Translations under genes and position numbers: made by a program
In this document: positions 1 to 8,847 of the stretch, piece after piece
How the letters are laid out: each line of letters begins with the position of its first letter
Numbering within the stretch: the stretch's first letter is position 1
From: DAOTUB01 sp034437455
GTDB lineage: Bacteria; Chloroflexota; Anaerolineae; B4-G1
Length of the DNA stretch: 23,542 nucleotides
Reading direction: 5' to 3'
Assembly (NCBI GenBank): GCA_034437455.1
Contig: DAOTUB010000339.1
Span: 1-23,542 of the forward strand
The notes under the pieces: model-generated
Told to the model about the DNA's origin: nothing
Database searches by the model: none
The model's input: the letters and a program-made list of their open reading frames with translations, nothing else

Positions 1-52
1 TGCGGGTAAAGAAAGGCTTGTCTAGGACTTGAATCCTGAACAGAAAGGCCAA

Positions 53-100
53 ACCCCTATATATACCGGTTCGCCAAGCGAAGAACGTATATGTGGTGGT
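53..100. repeat. Nested imperfect palindrome, copy 1
   Basis: The outer arms are 53-66 (ACCCCTATATATAC) and 87-100 (GTATATGTGGTGGT), which pair at 10 of 14 positions. Inside them is a perfect small hairpin, TTCGC at 70-74 and GCGAA at 78-82 with a CAA loop. The layout matches the palindrome at 129-184. It could be a transcript-end structure, a protein-binding site or a small mobile-repeat remnant; the sequence does not decide. Confidence 0.5.
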
Positions 101-128
101 AGGCTAAAAACTTTTATCCAAAGTCCAA

Positions 129-184
129 CCCTATATATGGGGGTAGTTTTTCGCAAAAGGTGCGATTTCTGCCCCCATATATGG
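129..184. repeat. Nested palindrome, copy 2 (possible transcript-end stem-loop)
   Basis: A perfect 11-bp inverted repeat pairs 133-143 (ATATATGGGGG) with 172-182 (CCCCCATATAT). Inside it, TCGCA at 151-155 pairs with TGCGA at 161-165. The right arm also contains the self-complementary CCATATATGG at 175-184. Seen from the minus strand this lies about 50 bases past the last stop codon of the operon, where a terminator would be expected, but no U-tract follows. It could still block 3' exonucleases or bind a protein. Confidence 0.5.
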
Positions 185-236
185 CCTTTCCACGCGAAAT
201 CCCAAAGACCCAATAGATTTTGTGTCTCCATGTGGA

Positions 237-2711
237 TTATCTTCCCCAGCGCGCACAAAGCTTGTACGTCTCTGGAGCGCCGGTCACGTTGCGCGGGTTG
301 GAGCCATCCGCGCTGGCTACCCAGATATCGTAGGCTCCCACCGCTCCCACTGGCTGTCGGTAGAGGAGCATCGAGCCATCGGGAGAGAGATAAGGATCGT
401 CGGCGTAAGGAAGAACGGGCTGATAGCCAGCCGAGGATGGGCTGGCTCGATGCAGGGTATTCTTGATGGCAAAGTAAAAATAGGAACTATCAGGAGTCCA
501 CAAAATCGGCACATCCTCGTTGAGAGAACCAGAATACGTAGACTGCATCCGCGCATCATCCTCTGTCCGACGGACACTCAGCGAATAGCTGCCCCCTTCC
601 CTCCAAAGGACGACCTTGTACACTCCATCTGGCGAAGGACACGACTGAGGGGACTCGACGTTGCAGCGATAACCATAGAACAGGTTGAATGTCTGGCCCA
701 CCAGGGTCTCGGCGGTGGCTCCTCCGGCACAGGTAGATTGTCCATAGGCGGCCACGTCAATCACCTGCCCCTGTGACCAGGAGGGGTCGGTTGAGGCCAG
801 ATAGTACGTCTGCCCCGCATCAATCGTGTAAAAGATACGCCCCACCTGGCCAGAAGGAGGCAGCGGCGGCGAAGTAGGAGGCGGAGCAGTCGCCGTCGGC
901 CCGCCGGCGACCGGTGTGGCTGTCGCACTCAATTCGCCCTGCCAGGCCGAGACGTCGTCAATGTAGATATGGCCGCTCCGAGAACCGCTCGTCCGATCCA
1001 GCACCAGCGCGTAGAAGCGCACTGGGTAATCGATCACCCTGTTTTCCGGCCCGGATATGTGGCCCGAAGGCCAGGGCTGGTTGGGATCCAGGTTACCCGC
1101 CAATTGTTGCCAGCCCGCTCCCCCCACCTTTCCCAGGTGAACCGACCAGATTTCATTCTGAGCATCCTGAATCCAGGCGTTCAAATAGTGGCCGGATCCA
1201 TCGCCGTACACCCAGGCGCCTACGGTATTGGGCCGTCCCGCCAGACTCAACGAGCGAATAAAGACAACGTAATCATCGTCGGTGACGGGAAAATCATAAC
1301 GCAGCTTGGCGGCATAGCTGCCCGACCGGACCTGCTCGCTGGTCTGCGTCATTTCTCCGTAGGGCTGATCGCCCCGTCGCCAATTGCCCCACTGCTCGAA
1401 GGTGATCAACGCGCCGGAGGCTGGAGGCGACGTAGGTTGAGGAGTGCGCGTCGGCCTGGGCGTTCCGGGGGTAGGAGTCGACCTTGGCGTCGCGGTAGGG
1501 CCTGGCGTACCCCCTTCGGTAGTACCTGTGGGCGTACTCGTGGGACGCCTGGTCCGTGTTGGCGTCGGGGTTCTGGTGGGTGTGCTCGTGCTCGTCGCGG
1601 TAGCGGTCGCAGTCTGAGTTGGCGAGGGAGTGGGAGTATGAGTGGCTGACGGCGTCGCCGTATCTTGAACGGCGACAATGGCTGTCTCTTCGACTGTTGG
1701 TGTGGGAGCGAGACCGCCTCGCAAGCGTTGCACTCCGAACACGCCCCCCACAATCAGGGCCAGCGCGATCAGCCCTCCCACTACCCAAACCCACACAGAC
1801 CCGCGCTTGCGTCGCTCCTCCTCCGCGATCTCGGGTGGCTTCTTTCCGGGTATCACTATCGTCGCGCCGCCTTCCGGAGCGAGCGCCTCTCCCCTGAGAG
1901 CCGCTGCCATCTCCTGGGCCGTGGCGAAGCGATCCTCTACAGCCAATTCCGTCGCCCGCAGTACGACTGCCTCCGTGTTGGGTGAAACGCGCGGATTCAG
2001 CGTCCGCAACGGTTGGAACATACCAGGTTTGGCGATCCGCTGCGTCGCCGTCGGAGGTAGTTGGCCACTGAGCGCGTGGTAGAGCGTGGCCCCCACGCTG
2101 TATACATCGGTCCGCAGATCGGTATGTCCCGTACCCATGTCGTACTGCTCTGGTGGAGCGTACTCCGGCGTGCCCATCCCCCGCATGGCCGTCCTTGTGC
2201 GCGGGTCATGGGGGTCCCATAACTTGACCAGGCCAAAATCCACCAGCACCGCTCGCCCATCGGCCCGGATGATGACATTCTGGGGTTTGATGTCGCGGTG
2301 GAGCACCCCGTTGGCGTGACAGTACGCCAGGGCATCCAGCAACTGATCCGCCCATTCCAATACCTGCGGTTCCGGCAGCGCGCCCTCCCGATCGATGCGC
2401 TCGGCCATGCCCTCACCCTCGACGAAATCCATCACCAGATAGGCGTTGCCGCTCTCTTGGAAAAAGTCGGTGACACGAACCAGGTGAGGATGATTGAGGC
2501 GGGCCAGGATCTGCGCCTCCTGCTGGAACTGATGGCAAAGTTCAGTCAGCATTTGGGGGTCAAGCCCCGGCTGAGGGAGCATTTCCTTGAGCGCCACGGG
2601 TACTTCGAGCCGAGTGTCCCAGGCCTTATAGACGGCCCCCATCCCACCCTGCCCCAGCAAGGAAACAATGCGATAGCGATCCTGAAGTAGCTGTCCGGTT
2701 GTCAGTCTCAT
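237..2711 (-). CDS. Membrane Ser/Thr protein kinase with extracellular jelly-roll-like and TolB-like sensor regions
   Basis: This is an 824-residue Hanks-type kinase. The cytoplasmic catalytic domain spans about 13-272, with the glycine loop at 20-28 (GQGGMGAVY), ATP-binding K42, helix-C E65, HRD at 138-140, N145, DFG at 158-160 and APPEQ at 185-189, so it should be active. One membrane helix lies at about 306-327 and a Pro/Thr-rich stalk at 336-432. The outer part has a beta-rich module at 433-592 that resembles a carbohydrate-binding jelly roll ending in IYIDDVSAW. A second Pro/Thr linker follows, then a region at 620-824 with TolB/WD40-like signatures (SPDGVYKVVLW, SPDGSMLLYRQ, DIWVASADGS). 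The start is supported by GGAG six bases upstream of ATG. It is the last gene of the operon, 46 bases after the FHA-ABC gene. The catalytic domain closely resembles that of the kinase at 8848-10356. The ligand is unknown; sensing of cell-wall or extracellular glycan is inference. Confidence 0.93.
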   Translation of the reverse strand: MRLTTGQLLQDRYRIVSLLGQGGMGAVYKAWDTRLEVPVALKEMLPQPGLDPQMLTELCHQFQQEAQILARLNHPHLVRVTDFFQESGNAYLVMDFVEGEGMAERIDREGALPEPQVLEWADQLLDALAYCHANGVLHRDIKPQNVIIRADGRAVLVDFGLVKLWDPHDPRTRTAMRGMGTPEYAPPEQYDMGTGHTDLRTDVYSVGATLYHALSGQLPPTATQRIAKPGMFQPLRTLNPRVSPNTEAVVLRATELAVEDRFATAQEMAAALRGEALAPEGGATIVIPGKKPPEIAEEERRKRGSVWVWVVGGLIALALIVGGVFGVQRLRGGLAPTPTVEETAIVAVQDTATPSATHTPTPSPTQTATATATSTSTPTRTPTPTRTRRPTSTPTGTTEGGTPGPTATPRSTPTPGTPRPTRTPQPTSPPASGALITFEQWGNWRRGDQPYGEMTQTSEQVRSGSYAAKLRYDFPVTDDDYVVFIRSLSLAGRPNTVGAWVYGDGSGHYLNAWIQDAQNEIWSVHLGKVGGAGWQQLAGNLDPNQPWPSGHISGPENRVIDYPVRFYALVLDRTSGSRSGHIYIDDVSAWQGELSATATPVAGGPTATAPPPTSPPLPPSGQVGRIFYTIDAGQTYYLASTDPSWSQGQVIDVAAYGQSTCAGGATAETLVGQTFNLFYGYRCNVESPQSCPSPDGVYKVVLWREGGSYSLSVRRTEDDARMQSTYSGSLNEDVPILWTPDSSYFYFAIKNTLHRASPSSAGYQPVLPYADDPYLSPDGSMLLYRQPVGAVGAYDIWVASADGSNPRNVTGAPETYKLCARWGR

Positions 2712-2757
2712 GCGTCACTCCGTTCCCAATGGTTATTGTCCGATTCCTGCAACCCTG

Positions 2758-5370
2758 TCATCCCTCGTCCTTCCGTTTCAACGCGACGACGGTACCCACA
2801 CCGAACGCCAGTGCAAAACCCACCATCAACGACCAATCCAAGCACAGGTGGCCGGCGGTGCGGGTGTAATCAATCTGGAACTCGTGCTCCCTGGCGACGT
2901 CCACCGGTTCCGGTACGATCGCCTCCATTTCCGTCGCCGACACTATCTCGCTCCCCACTGTTTTCGGCACAGCAATGGGAGCGGGCTGGAAACGGGTGCG
3001 CGTCAGGCTATTCAGATGCTCCACGTTCGCCGAAGCCCCCAGCCCTTCCATCGCCCAGCGGCTCAGGGTCAGTCTGGAAAATCCCTTTGCCATTCCTGGA
3101 AGATCAAAGATCACACCAGAAAAAACGATCTGGAAAAATAGAAACAAAAGCACCGCATAAATGACCGCATTGATATTGGGTACCAGGGCAGAGATGAAAA
3201 GCCCCATCATCATCGCCGCCAATGTTCCCAGGACCAACGTGATGTACATCTCCGCCGCCGCCGGGAAGACGACGCCCTGATAAGGCATCTTCACCTTGAG
3301 GCTGACGACCAAGAGCAGGAGCAAGCATTGGAACAGCGAGAAAGCGCCCAATACCACCACCTTGGACGCCAGGTAGGGAAGCAGGCGCAACGTGACCATC
3401 CGCTCCCTCCGGTAGATCGAGCGTTCCTTGATGATCTCGTAGGCAGCGGCAAAGAGGCCCAGCAACACCGCTGCCAGCGCCATCATAAAAAGCAGCCGTT
3501 GAGTATTGCCGACGACGGCGTAGGTAGCGATGCTCTTGCCAGCCGCCAGGTCGGCGGCCAGTCGCTCCTCGATCTGCCGTTTGGTGTCGCCGATCAACCA
3601 ATTAGGCCCAGAAATGAACAGGAGAAGCACGCCGATGACCGGCATGACGGCCCCCAAGACCATCATCAGAAGTTTATCCCGAAACACCAGCTCCAGATAA
3701 CGGCGCGTGAGCACCAGGAACTGATGCACAGAGTTTGCACGAGGACGTTGTTGCGCCGTCGTGAGGGCGGTCCGCTGCGGCGGCTTCGGTAACTGCCTCC
3801 GACGGTCAATTACGTACCGTTGGTACTGAGGCGACTGACGGAAGCGCTGTTCCCACCGGGCTGCTTCTGCCCGCGTCATCTTGAGAGTTGGATCATCCAG
3901 TTTGGCGTAAATGTCGGCAAAGTCGCCGCTCGTCACACCAAAGAAATCCAGCGCCTCCCGCGGCGGCCCAAAGTAGATCAACCGCCCCTGCGAGAGAAAG
4001 GCGACGTGATCGCACTGGGCAATATTCGCCGTGGCGTGCGTCACCAGCACCACCGTCTGTCCTCCGTCGGCCAGATGACGCAGTGTGTACATCATCTTTT
4101 TCTCCAGGCCGGGGTCCAACCCGGAGGTCGGCTCGTCCAAGAAAAACAGGCGCGGTTCGGCCAATAGTTCGACGGCGATGTTGACCCGCTTGCGCTCCCC
4201 GCCGCTGAGACTGCTGATGACCTGATTTTTCTGGCCGGTCATACCCACTTGCTTCAGGACTCGATCGATACGTCTCTCGATCTCCTGGGCCAAGGTATCC
4301 GTGGGCAGCCGCAACTGGGCCGCGTAGCGGAGCGTGCTGGCGACGGTCAACTGCTTGTGGATGATGTCGTCCTGAGGGACGTATCCCACCAGCGTGCGGT
4401 AGAGATCAAAGTTCTGGTAGAGATCGTCTCCGTTGACCACCACCTGTCCCTGGGCGCGCGCAAAACCGCTCAGGGCCATCAGGAGCGTGCTCTTGCCCGC
4501 GCCGCTCGCGCCCACCAACGCCACGAATTCGCGGGGATAGATGGAGAGATCGATCCCCTTGAGGATATGGGTCTGTTTTCCCCCGCGTCTCACCTCCTGT
4601 ATCAGCCGAACGCCATCCAAGCGCATGCCGCCCGTCGCCGCGTATTGCCGGAAGCCACTCGCTTCGTACACCAGCTTGAAGGGGCCGATCTGCACAATGT
4701 CATTCTGATTCATAGAATGGGGCTGGCGGATGCGCCGGCCGTTGACGAACGTGCCGTTGGTGCTGTTCAGGTCGGTGAGGACGTGGCCCTGAGAATTGAG
4801 ATCGAGACGGGCGTGACGCCAGGAGACAATCGAGGCCGGCAGATAGATGTCGGCCTGACGGTCGCGCCCGATGGTGAGCGTGGGTTTCGTTCCAAGAGCA
4901 GTGGTTCCCATGCGGATGACATCGGCATCTGAAGACGACACTTCCACCGCCCTGGCAGCGTGAAAGGTCAGGCTCACCGAGTTCCCCTGAGAATCGCCGA
5001 TACGCAGTATATCACCATCGCGGAGAGCGACGCTTGGCGCACGGCGACCGTTGACAAAGGTTCCGTTGGTGCTGTCCAGGTCCACATAATGCCAGACGGC
5101 CCCGCGCCGCTCCAATCGCCCGTGATAGCCGGAGATGTATTCGGGCGAAAGAACGATGCCGTTATCCGGCTCGCGCCCGACGGTGAAAACTGGGCGATCG
5201 AGAAAAAGCTCTCGCGGCGACTGCCCCGGCAGGCGGATGACCAGGCGCGACTGCGCCCGATCTCCTTCGCCGGACGAGCCAGCGGAAACCAGCCGGCATC
5301 CACAGGCCGGGCAGAAGCGGGCTTGCGGGTTCCTCAACTTTTTACCGCAGGAGCGGCAGAAACAGGGCAT
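2758..5370 (-). CDS. FHA-domain ABC transporter (ABCG/ABC-2 type) with N-terminal zinc ribbon
   Basis: This 870-residue single-chain half-transporter begins with a zinc ribbon (C5, C8, C20, C23). Two FHA domains follow, at about 60-135 (GR at 65-66, DSTNGTFVNG at 99-108) and 163-237 (GR at 168-169, NSTNGTFVNG at 202-211). The ATPase at about 252-470 has Walker A GASGAGKST (287-295), signature LSGGERKR (388-395), Walker B LFFLDEPTSGLD (408-419) and switch H445. Its membrane domain, about 550-862, has roughly six hydrophobic spans and an outer segment at 780-838. The order ATPase-then-membrane matches ABCG exporters. The closest known analogue is mycobacterial Rv1747, whose FHA domains bind phospho-Thr and which is a substrate of the kinase PknF. 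By analogy the co-encoded kinases probably regulate it. The cargo is unknown. GGAG lies nine bases before ATG. Confidence 0.92.
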   Translation of the reverse strand: MPCFCRSCGKKLRNPQARFCPACGCRLVSAGSSGEGDRAQSRLVIRLPGQSPRELFLDRPVFTVGREPDNGIVLSPEYISGYHGRLERRGAVWHYVDLDSTNGTFVNGRRAPSVALRDGDILRIGDSQGNSVSLTFHAARAVEVSSSDADVIRMGTTALGTKPTLTIGRDRQADIYLPASIVSWRHARLDLNSQGHVLTDLNSTNGTFVNGRRIRQPHSMNQNDIVQIGPFKLVYEASGFRQYAATGGMRLDGVRLIQEVRRGGKQTHILKGIDLSIYPREFVALVGASGAGKSTLLMALSGFARAQGQVVVNGDDLYQNFDLYRTLVGYVPQDDIIHKQLTVASTLRYAAQLRLPTDTLAQEIERRIDRVLKQVGMTGQKNQVISSLSGGERKRVNIAVELLAEPRLFFLDEPTSGLDPGLEKKMMYTLRHLADGGQTVVLVTHATANIAQCDHVAFLSQGRLIYFGPPREALDFFGVTSGDFADIYAKLDDPTLKMTRAEAARWEQRFRQSPQYQRYVIDRRRQLPKPPQRTALTTAQQRPRANSVHQFLVLTRRYLELVFRDKLLMMVLGAVMPVIGVLLLFISGPNWLIGDTKRQIEERLAADLAAGKSIATYAVVGNTQRLLFMMALAAVLLGLFAAAYEIIKERSIYRRERMVTLRLLPYLASKVVVLGAFSLFQCLLLLLVVSLKVKMPYQGVVFPAAAEMYITLVLGTLAAMMMGLFISALVPNINAVIYAVLLFLFFQIVFSGVIFDLPGMAKGFSRLTLSRWAMEGLGASANVEHLNSLTRTRFQPAPIAVPKTVGSEIVSATEMEAIVPEPVDVAREHEFQIDYTRTAGHLCLDWSLMVGFALAFGVGTVVALKRKDEG

Positions 5371-5396
5371 GTCTTGTTACTCCAGAATCCGCCGGT

Positions 5397-8300
5397 TCAG
5401 TAGGTCATCCTCAGAACGTACAGTTCTTCGGTATTCTGACTCGACTCAGTGGTAAAAATTCGGACATAGTACTTGCCCTCCCCCAGCCCAATCGAAGAAA
5501 TGTCCAGAGTGTCATCTCCAGCCTCGTTATAGTCAAACGCATCAGGAACCTCAGAGAGAGCCTGATCATATACACGGATCTGACCGATAGCCTGATAGTT
5601 TGTCACCTCAATGGTGATTGTGGTGGAATTACTCAGCTCGAAATAGTAATAATCAAACATATCGTCCGGGTAGGCGCGATAGTCTGTTCCTGATTTCAGC
5701 GGACCATAAGCATGTTCAGGGTCATCATCAGGCTCGTAGGGATTGACAAAGAACGCATAGTTCCTGAGCACGAGTGGAAGATAGACAGGATACACCTTGT
5801 TACGCCATACCTCCCCACCATTGGCCTCGTTACACGTTCCGATGTACAGATTCTCGTCGAACACTGTCGCCGCATTGTCCCAGTAAGTGGCAAAGTTATT
5901 GCTGTCGCCGAGACCATCAGGGCCGACCTGTTCCCAGTCGACACCATTGCCGGTGCGCCAGACCTCAACACCAGTGGTCGAGTTGCCAGCGACAGAATAA
6001 AGGTGGCCATCAAACACCTCCAACGTACTCATCCCTCCGGTCTCCACGTTCCCAAAGCCGCCGCTCTCCACCTGGGTCCAATCCGTACCGTCAGACGAAC
6101 GCCAGATCTGCGCGCCGGTGACGCCGTTCAAGCACCCGGCGTAAAGAGAACCATCGAAAACCTCCAGTGAAGAGATGCCGCTGTTGTCGGCGCTGCCAAA
6201 GCCATCGGTAATGACCTGGGTCCAGGAGATGCCGTCCCCGCTGCGCCAGAGTTCGCCGCCGGTATCCGTGTTGACGGTGCCAGCGTACAGAGCGCCGTTG
6301 AATTCGATCAGCGACACCAACCCTTGATTGTTTGTGTCATCGAACCCGTCTGTAACCACCGAGGACCACGAACCATCATCGCCGTTGCTGCTGCGCCACA
6401 ATTCGCCGCCCGTGATTTGATTCCAGGTAGCAGCGTAAAGTTGATCGTTGAACACAGTAAAGTGAGATATCCTTGTGTTGTCGGTGCTGGTGAAACCCCC
6501 ACTGACGACCATCTGCCAGTCGCCCGGGTCGCCGGTAGCACTGCGCTGGATTTGGCCACCATCCGAGTCATTTCGAGTGCCAGCGTAGAGGGTACTGCTG
6601 AACTCGATCATGTGGTCAACAGTTACGTTGTTGGGGTTGCCCAGTCCATCGGTAAATACAGCCGTCCACGCAACCTCCGGGCTTTGGCGCCACAGTTGCG
6701 CACCCGTGTTTTCGTTGTACATCCCGGCGTAGAGTTGGCCGCCGAAGGGAGCTAGCGCCGTCACCATATAACTGGTGCGGTAGCCAAACCCGTTGATATT
6801 CACCTGTCTCCACCCTCCTGGCACGCCAGGGGCGAACTTTTGGACGCGGGCGTTCTCAAAGTCGGCTACGTAGATGTTGCCCGCGCTGTCTACGTCCACA
6901 CCCGAGGCGCGGCGCAACTGGCCGCTGTTGCCGCCCCACGCTCCGCCGATGGTAGTCAGGTAGGCCCCATCGCTGTCAAAGACTTGCACGCGGTTGTTCC
7001 AGGTGTCCGCGACATAGATGCGGTTCTGGGAGTCCACTGCCACATCCTCTGGTTTATTCAGTTGAGAAAAATCGTCGGTACAGATTCCCGTCATCCCCAA
7101 TGTCATCTGATAAACGTAAGCGCTATCGAACTTTTGAACCTGACAGTTTTCTGGATCAGCCACATAGATATTGCCAGCGGCATCCACGGCAATACCAGCA
7201 GGCCGGTTCGTGCTGATTTGGCCTTCAAGCTCGCTGAGATCGCTGGGATAGATCTTGATCAGATCATTATTCGTGTCAGAGACATAGACGTTTTCGTCGT
7301 CCACAGCAACACCGGTAGGCCCATCAAATTGGAAATCGCCGGAGCCCGGACCCGCGCCCAGTGTGGTGGAGTACGTCCCGTCGCTGCTGTAGATCTGCAC
7401 GCGGTGGTTGCCGCTGTCAGCCACGTAGATGCGACCATCGTCATCAACGGCCACGCTATGCGGATCATGAAAGTGCTCATTGTCACTGCCAACGACGCCA
7501 GGCTCGCCCACGGCCCACTGGAACAGACCGTCAGCATCCAACTTGACCAGGCGCTGTCCATGTTCCTCCAGAATGATGATATTGTCCGAGCCATCTATCG
7601 CCACGCGCGGGTGATTGTAGTGATAGTTGTCGGTTGAGTAGGGCGCACCAGAGATGCCATAAGTACGCTGATAATCGCGGCCCTTGTTGAACTGTTGCAC
7701 GCGAGTGTTATTCCAGTCAGCCACGTAGATATACTCCGTGTCCACCGCCACGTCTGACGGACGATCGAAATGATCGTTATCGGAACCGGCTGAATCGGTG
7801 GCGCCGATCTTGGTCACCCAATTGTAATCCAGATCGAATATCTGCACACGATGATTTTCAGCATCGGCTACGTAGACACGGCTGGCGTCCACTGCCACAC
7901 CCAGCGGGTTTTCAAAATAACCATTCGTAGCGCTTGGCACTCCACTCACACCAATGGTGGTCGTATAGATGCCGCCGTTATCAAAAACCTGCACGCGATG
8001 GTTGTTGTAATCGGTCACATACAGATTGTCGCTTTCGTCAATGGCAATGTGCTCCGGTTGATCAAAGCCAATATTGGTGGAGGTGGGCACACCGCTTACA
8101 CCAAGGGTGGCGATGTGAGCACCACTGCTATCGAAAACCTGCACGCGATGGTTGCCGGCATCGCTGATATAGACGTTGTCGGCGCTGTCGAAGGCAATAC
8201 CGCGTGGATTCTTGAATTGATCGTTGCCCGAACCCGCATTCCACATCTGGCCCAATTCGCTCACATAATTGCCCTCCGAGTCGAACTTGACGACGTGATG

Positions 8301-8777
8301 AGCGCCACTATCCACGACCCACACGTTGTCGCTCTCGTCCACTCCCACATCGGCGATCCAGTCCAATTCCGTCTCATCACAGGGAAATGGAAAGCCCGCC
8401 TTGCCAATGAACGTCTCGCACGAACCATCACTGGCACATTTGAGAACACGGCTTCCTTCCGAGTCGGCGATCCAGACGTCGGTGTCGTCCGTCCCCAATC
8501 CAAAGGGATAGTTGATGTGAAGGGTGTCTGTAAAGTACGCCATCGTCGTCTCCCCAAACGTCTTGACGTAACGGAAATTCAGCCCCGGCTCACCAGTGAC
8601 GCTCACTCCCTGTGCTCCCGAGCCCCTGGATGGAATCACAGGATAGGGCCATGATGGCTCGCTATCTCTGGGCAACGAAACAGGCGACTCAGATTCTCGC
8701 GCCGCTGTTCCAATTGGTAATAACATAACCAGGATGACTACCCATGAAACAGTGGTGAACCACTTTCTATAGGTCAT
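5397..8777 (-). CDS. Secreted NHL-repeat/beta-propeller protein with C-terminal PPC-like domain
   Basis: The protein has 1126 residues and a signal peptide at 1-26 (hydrophobic VVILVMLLPIG, then TAA). I count twelve NHL repeats between about 90 and 650, each with a core like YVADxxNxRVQxFD; twelve fits two six-bladed propellers. Seven further repeats of about 49 residues follow at 680-992 (core LYAGTxNxxTGGELWRS), which fits a third, seven-bladed propeller. A YLPLV segment (999-1003) leads into a domain at 1013-1126 (EPDDDPEHA, then YYFELS and YYVRI) resembling bacterial pre-peptidase C-terminal (PPC) domains. There are no catalytic motifs. It is probably an exported binding or scaffold protein of the cell surface. 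GGGAGG lies eight bases before ATG. It sits between a kinase gene and the FHA-ABC gene, so it is a candidate ligand, partner or cargo of the signalling system; that role is inference. Confidence 0.88.
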   Translation of the reverse strand: MTYRKWFTTVSWVVILVMLLPIGTAARESESPVSLPRDSEPSWPYPVIPSRGSGAQGVSVTGEPGLNFRYVKTFGETTMAYFTDTLHINYPFGLGTDDTDVWIADSEGSRVLKCASDGSCETFIGKAGFPFPCDETELDWIADVGVDESDNVWVVDSGAHHVVKFDSEGNYVSELGQMWNAGSGNDQFKNPRGIAFDSADNVYISDAGNHRVQVFDSSGAHIATLGVSGVPTSTNIGFDQPEHIAIDESDNLYVTDYNNHRVQVFDNGGIYTTTIGVSGVPSATNGYFENPLGVAVDASRVYVADAENHRVQIFDLDYNWVTKIGATDSAGSDNDHFDRPSDVAVDTEYIYVADWNNTRVQQFNKGRDYQRTYGISGAPYSTDNYHYNHPRVAIDGSDNIIILEEHGQRLVKLDADGLFQWAVGEPGVVGSDNEHFHDPHSVAVDDDGRIYVADSGNHRVQIYSSDGTYSTTLGAGPGSGDFQFDGPTGVAVDDENVYVSDTNNDLIKIYPSDLSELEGQISTNRPAGIAVDAAGNIYVADPENCQVQKFDSAYVYQMTLGMTGICTDDFSQLNKPEDVAVDSQNRIYVADTWNNRVQVFDSDGAYLTTIGGAWGGNSGQLRRASGVDVDSAGNIYVADFENARVQKFAPGVPGGWRQVNINGFGYRTSYMVTALAPFGGQLYAGMYNENTGAQLWRQSPEVAWTAVFTDGLGNPNNVTVDHMIEFSSTLYAGTRNDSDGGQIQRSATGDPGDWQMVVSGGFTSTDNTRISHFTVFNDQLYAATWNQITGGELWRSSNGDDGSWSSVVTDGFDDTNNQGLVSLIEFNGALYAGTVNTDTGGELWRSGDGISWTQVITDGFGSADNSGISSLEVFDGSLYAGCLNGVTGAQIWRSSDGTDWTQVESGGFGNVETGGMSTLEVFDGHLYSVAGNSTTGVEVWRTGNGVDWEQVGPDGLGDSNNFATYWDNAATVFDENLYIGTCNEANGGEVWRNKVYPVYLPLVLRNYAFFVNPYEPDDDPEHAYGPLKSGTDYRAYPDDMFDYYYFELSNSTTITIEVTNYQAIGQIRVYDQALSEVPDAFDYNEAGDDTLDISSIGLGEGKYYVRIFTTESSQNTEELYVLRMTY

Positions 8778-8847
8778 TTCGTTCTCCTCCCTTATGTTAA
8801 AGCAAACATTAACTATTCATTCCCCACGCAGATGGTTCATCCGGGGG

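Larger units (their letters stand above)
1..236. other. Intergenic region downstream of the minus-strand operon
   Basis: No convincing gene is seen here. Short open frames exist on both strands but lack a ribosome binding site and resemble no family I know. The stretch lies just past the stop codon (TAA, 237-239) of the last gene of the long minus-strand operon and is more AT-rich than the coding DNA beside it. Its main content is two imperfect palindromes built on the same theme, listed separately. A transcript end would be expected here, but neither palindrome is followed by a clear T-run on the minus strand, so a classical intrinsic terminator is not supported. Confidence 0.6.

Noticed and set aside
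175..184. CCATATATGG, identical to a eukaryotic CArG box
   Set aside because: This is a bacterial region; the match is a by-product of the AT-rich palindrome and has no regulatory meaning of that kind.
29..466. Plus-strand frames across the left edge
   Set aside because: They overlap the end of the kinase gene and the palindromes, have no ribosome binding site and show no domain.
6840..7637. Plus-strand frames of about 265 codons opposite the NHL repeats (also 7851-8654)
   Set aside because: Their internal repetition mirrors the NHL repeats of the minus-strand gene, and no ribosome binding site or family signature was seen.
5397..8777. Regularly spaced repeats that could suggest a CRISPR array
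   Set aside because: The repeats are diverged, about 49 codons or a similar length apart, stay in frame and encode propeller blades. There are no identical 20-40-base repeats and no cas genes.
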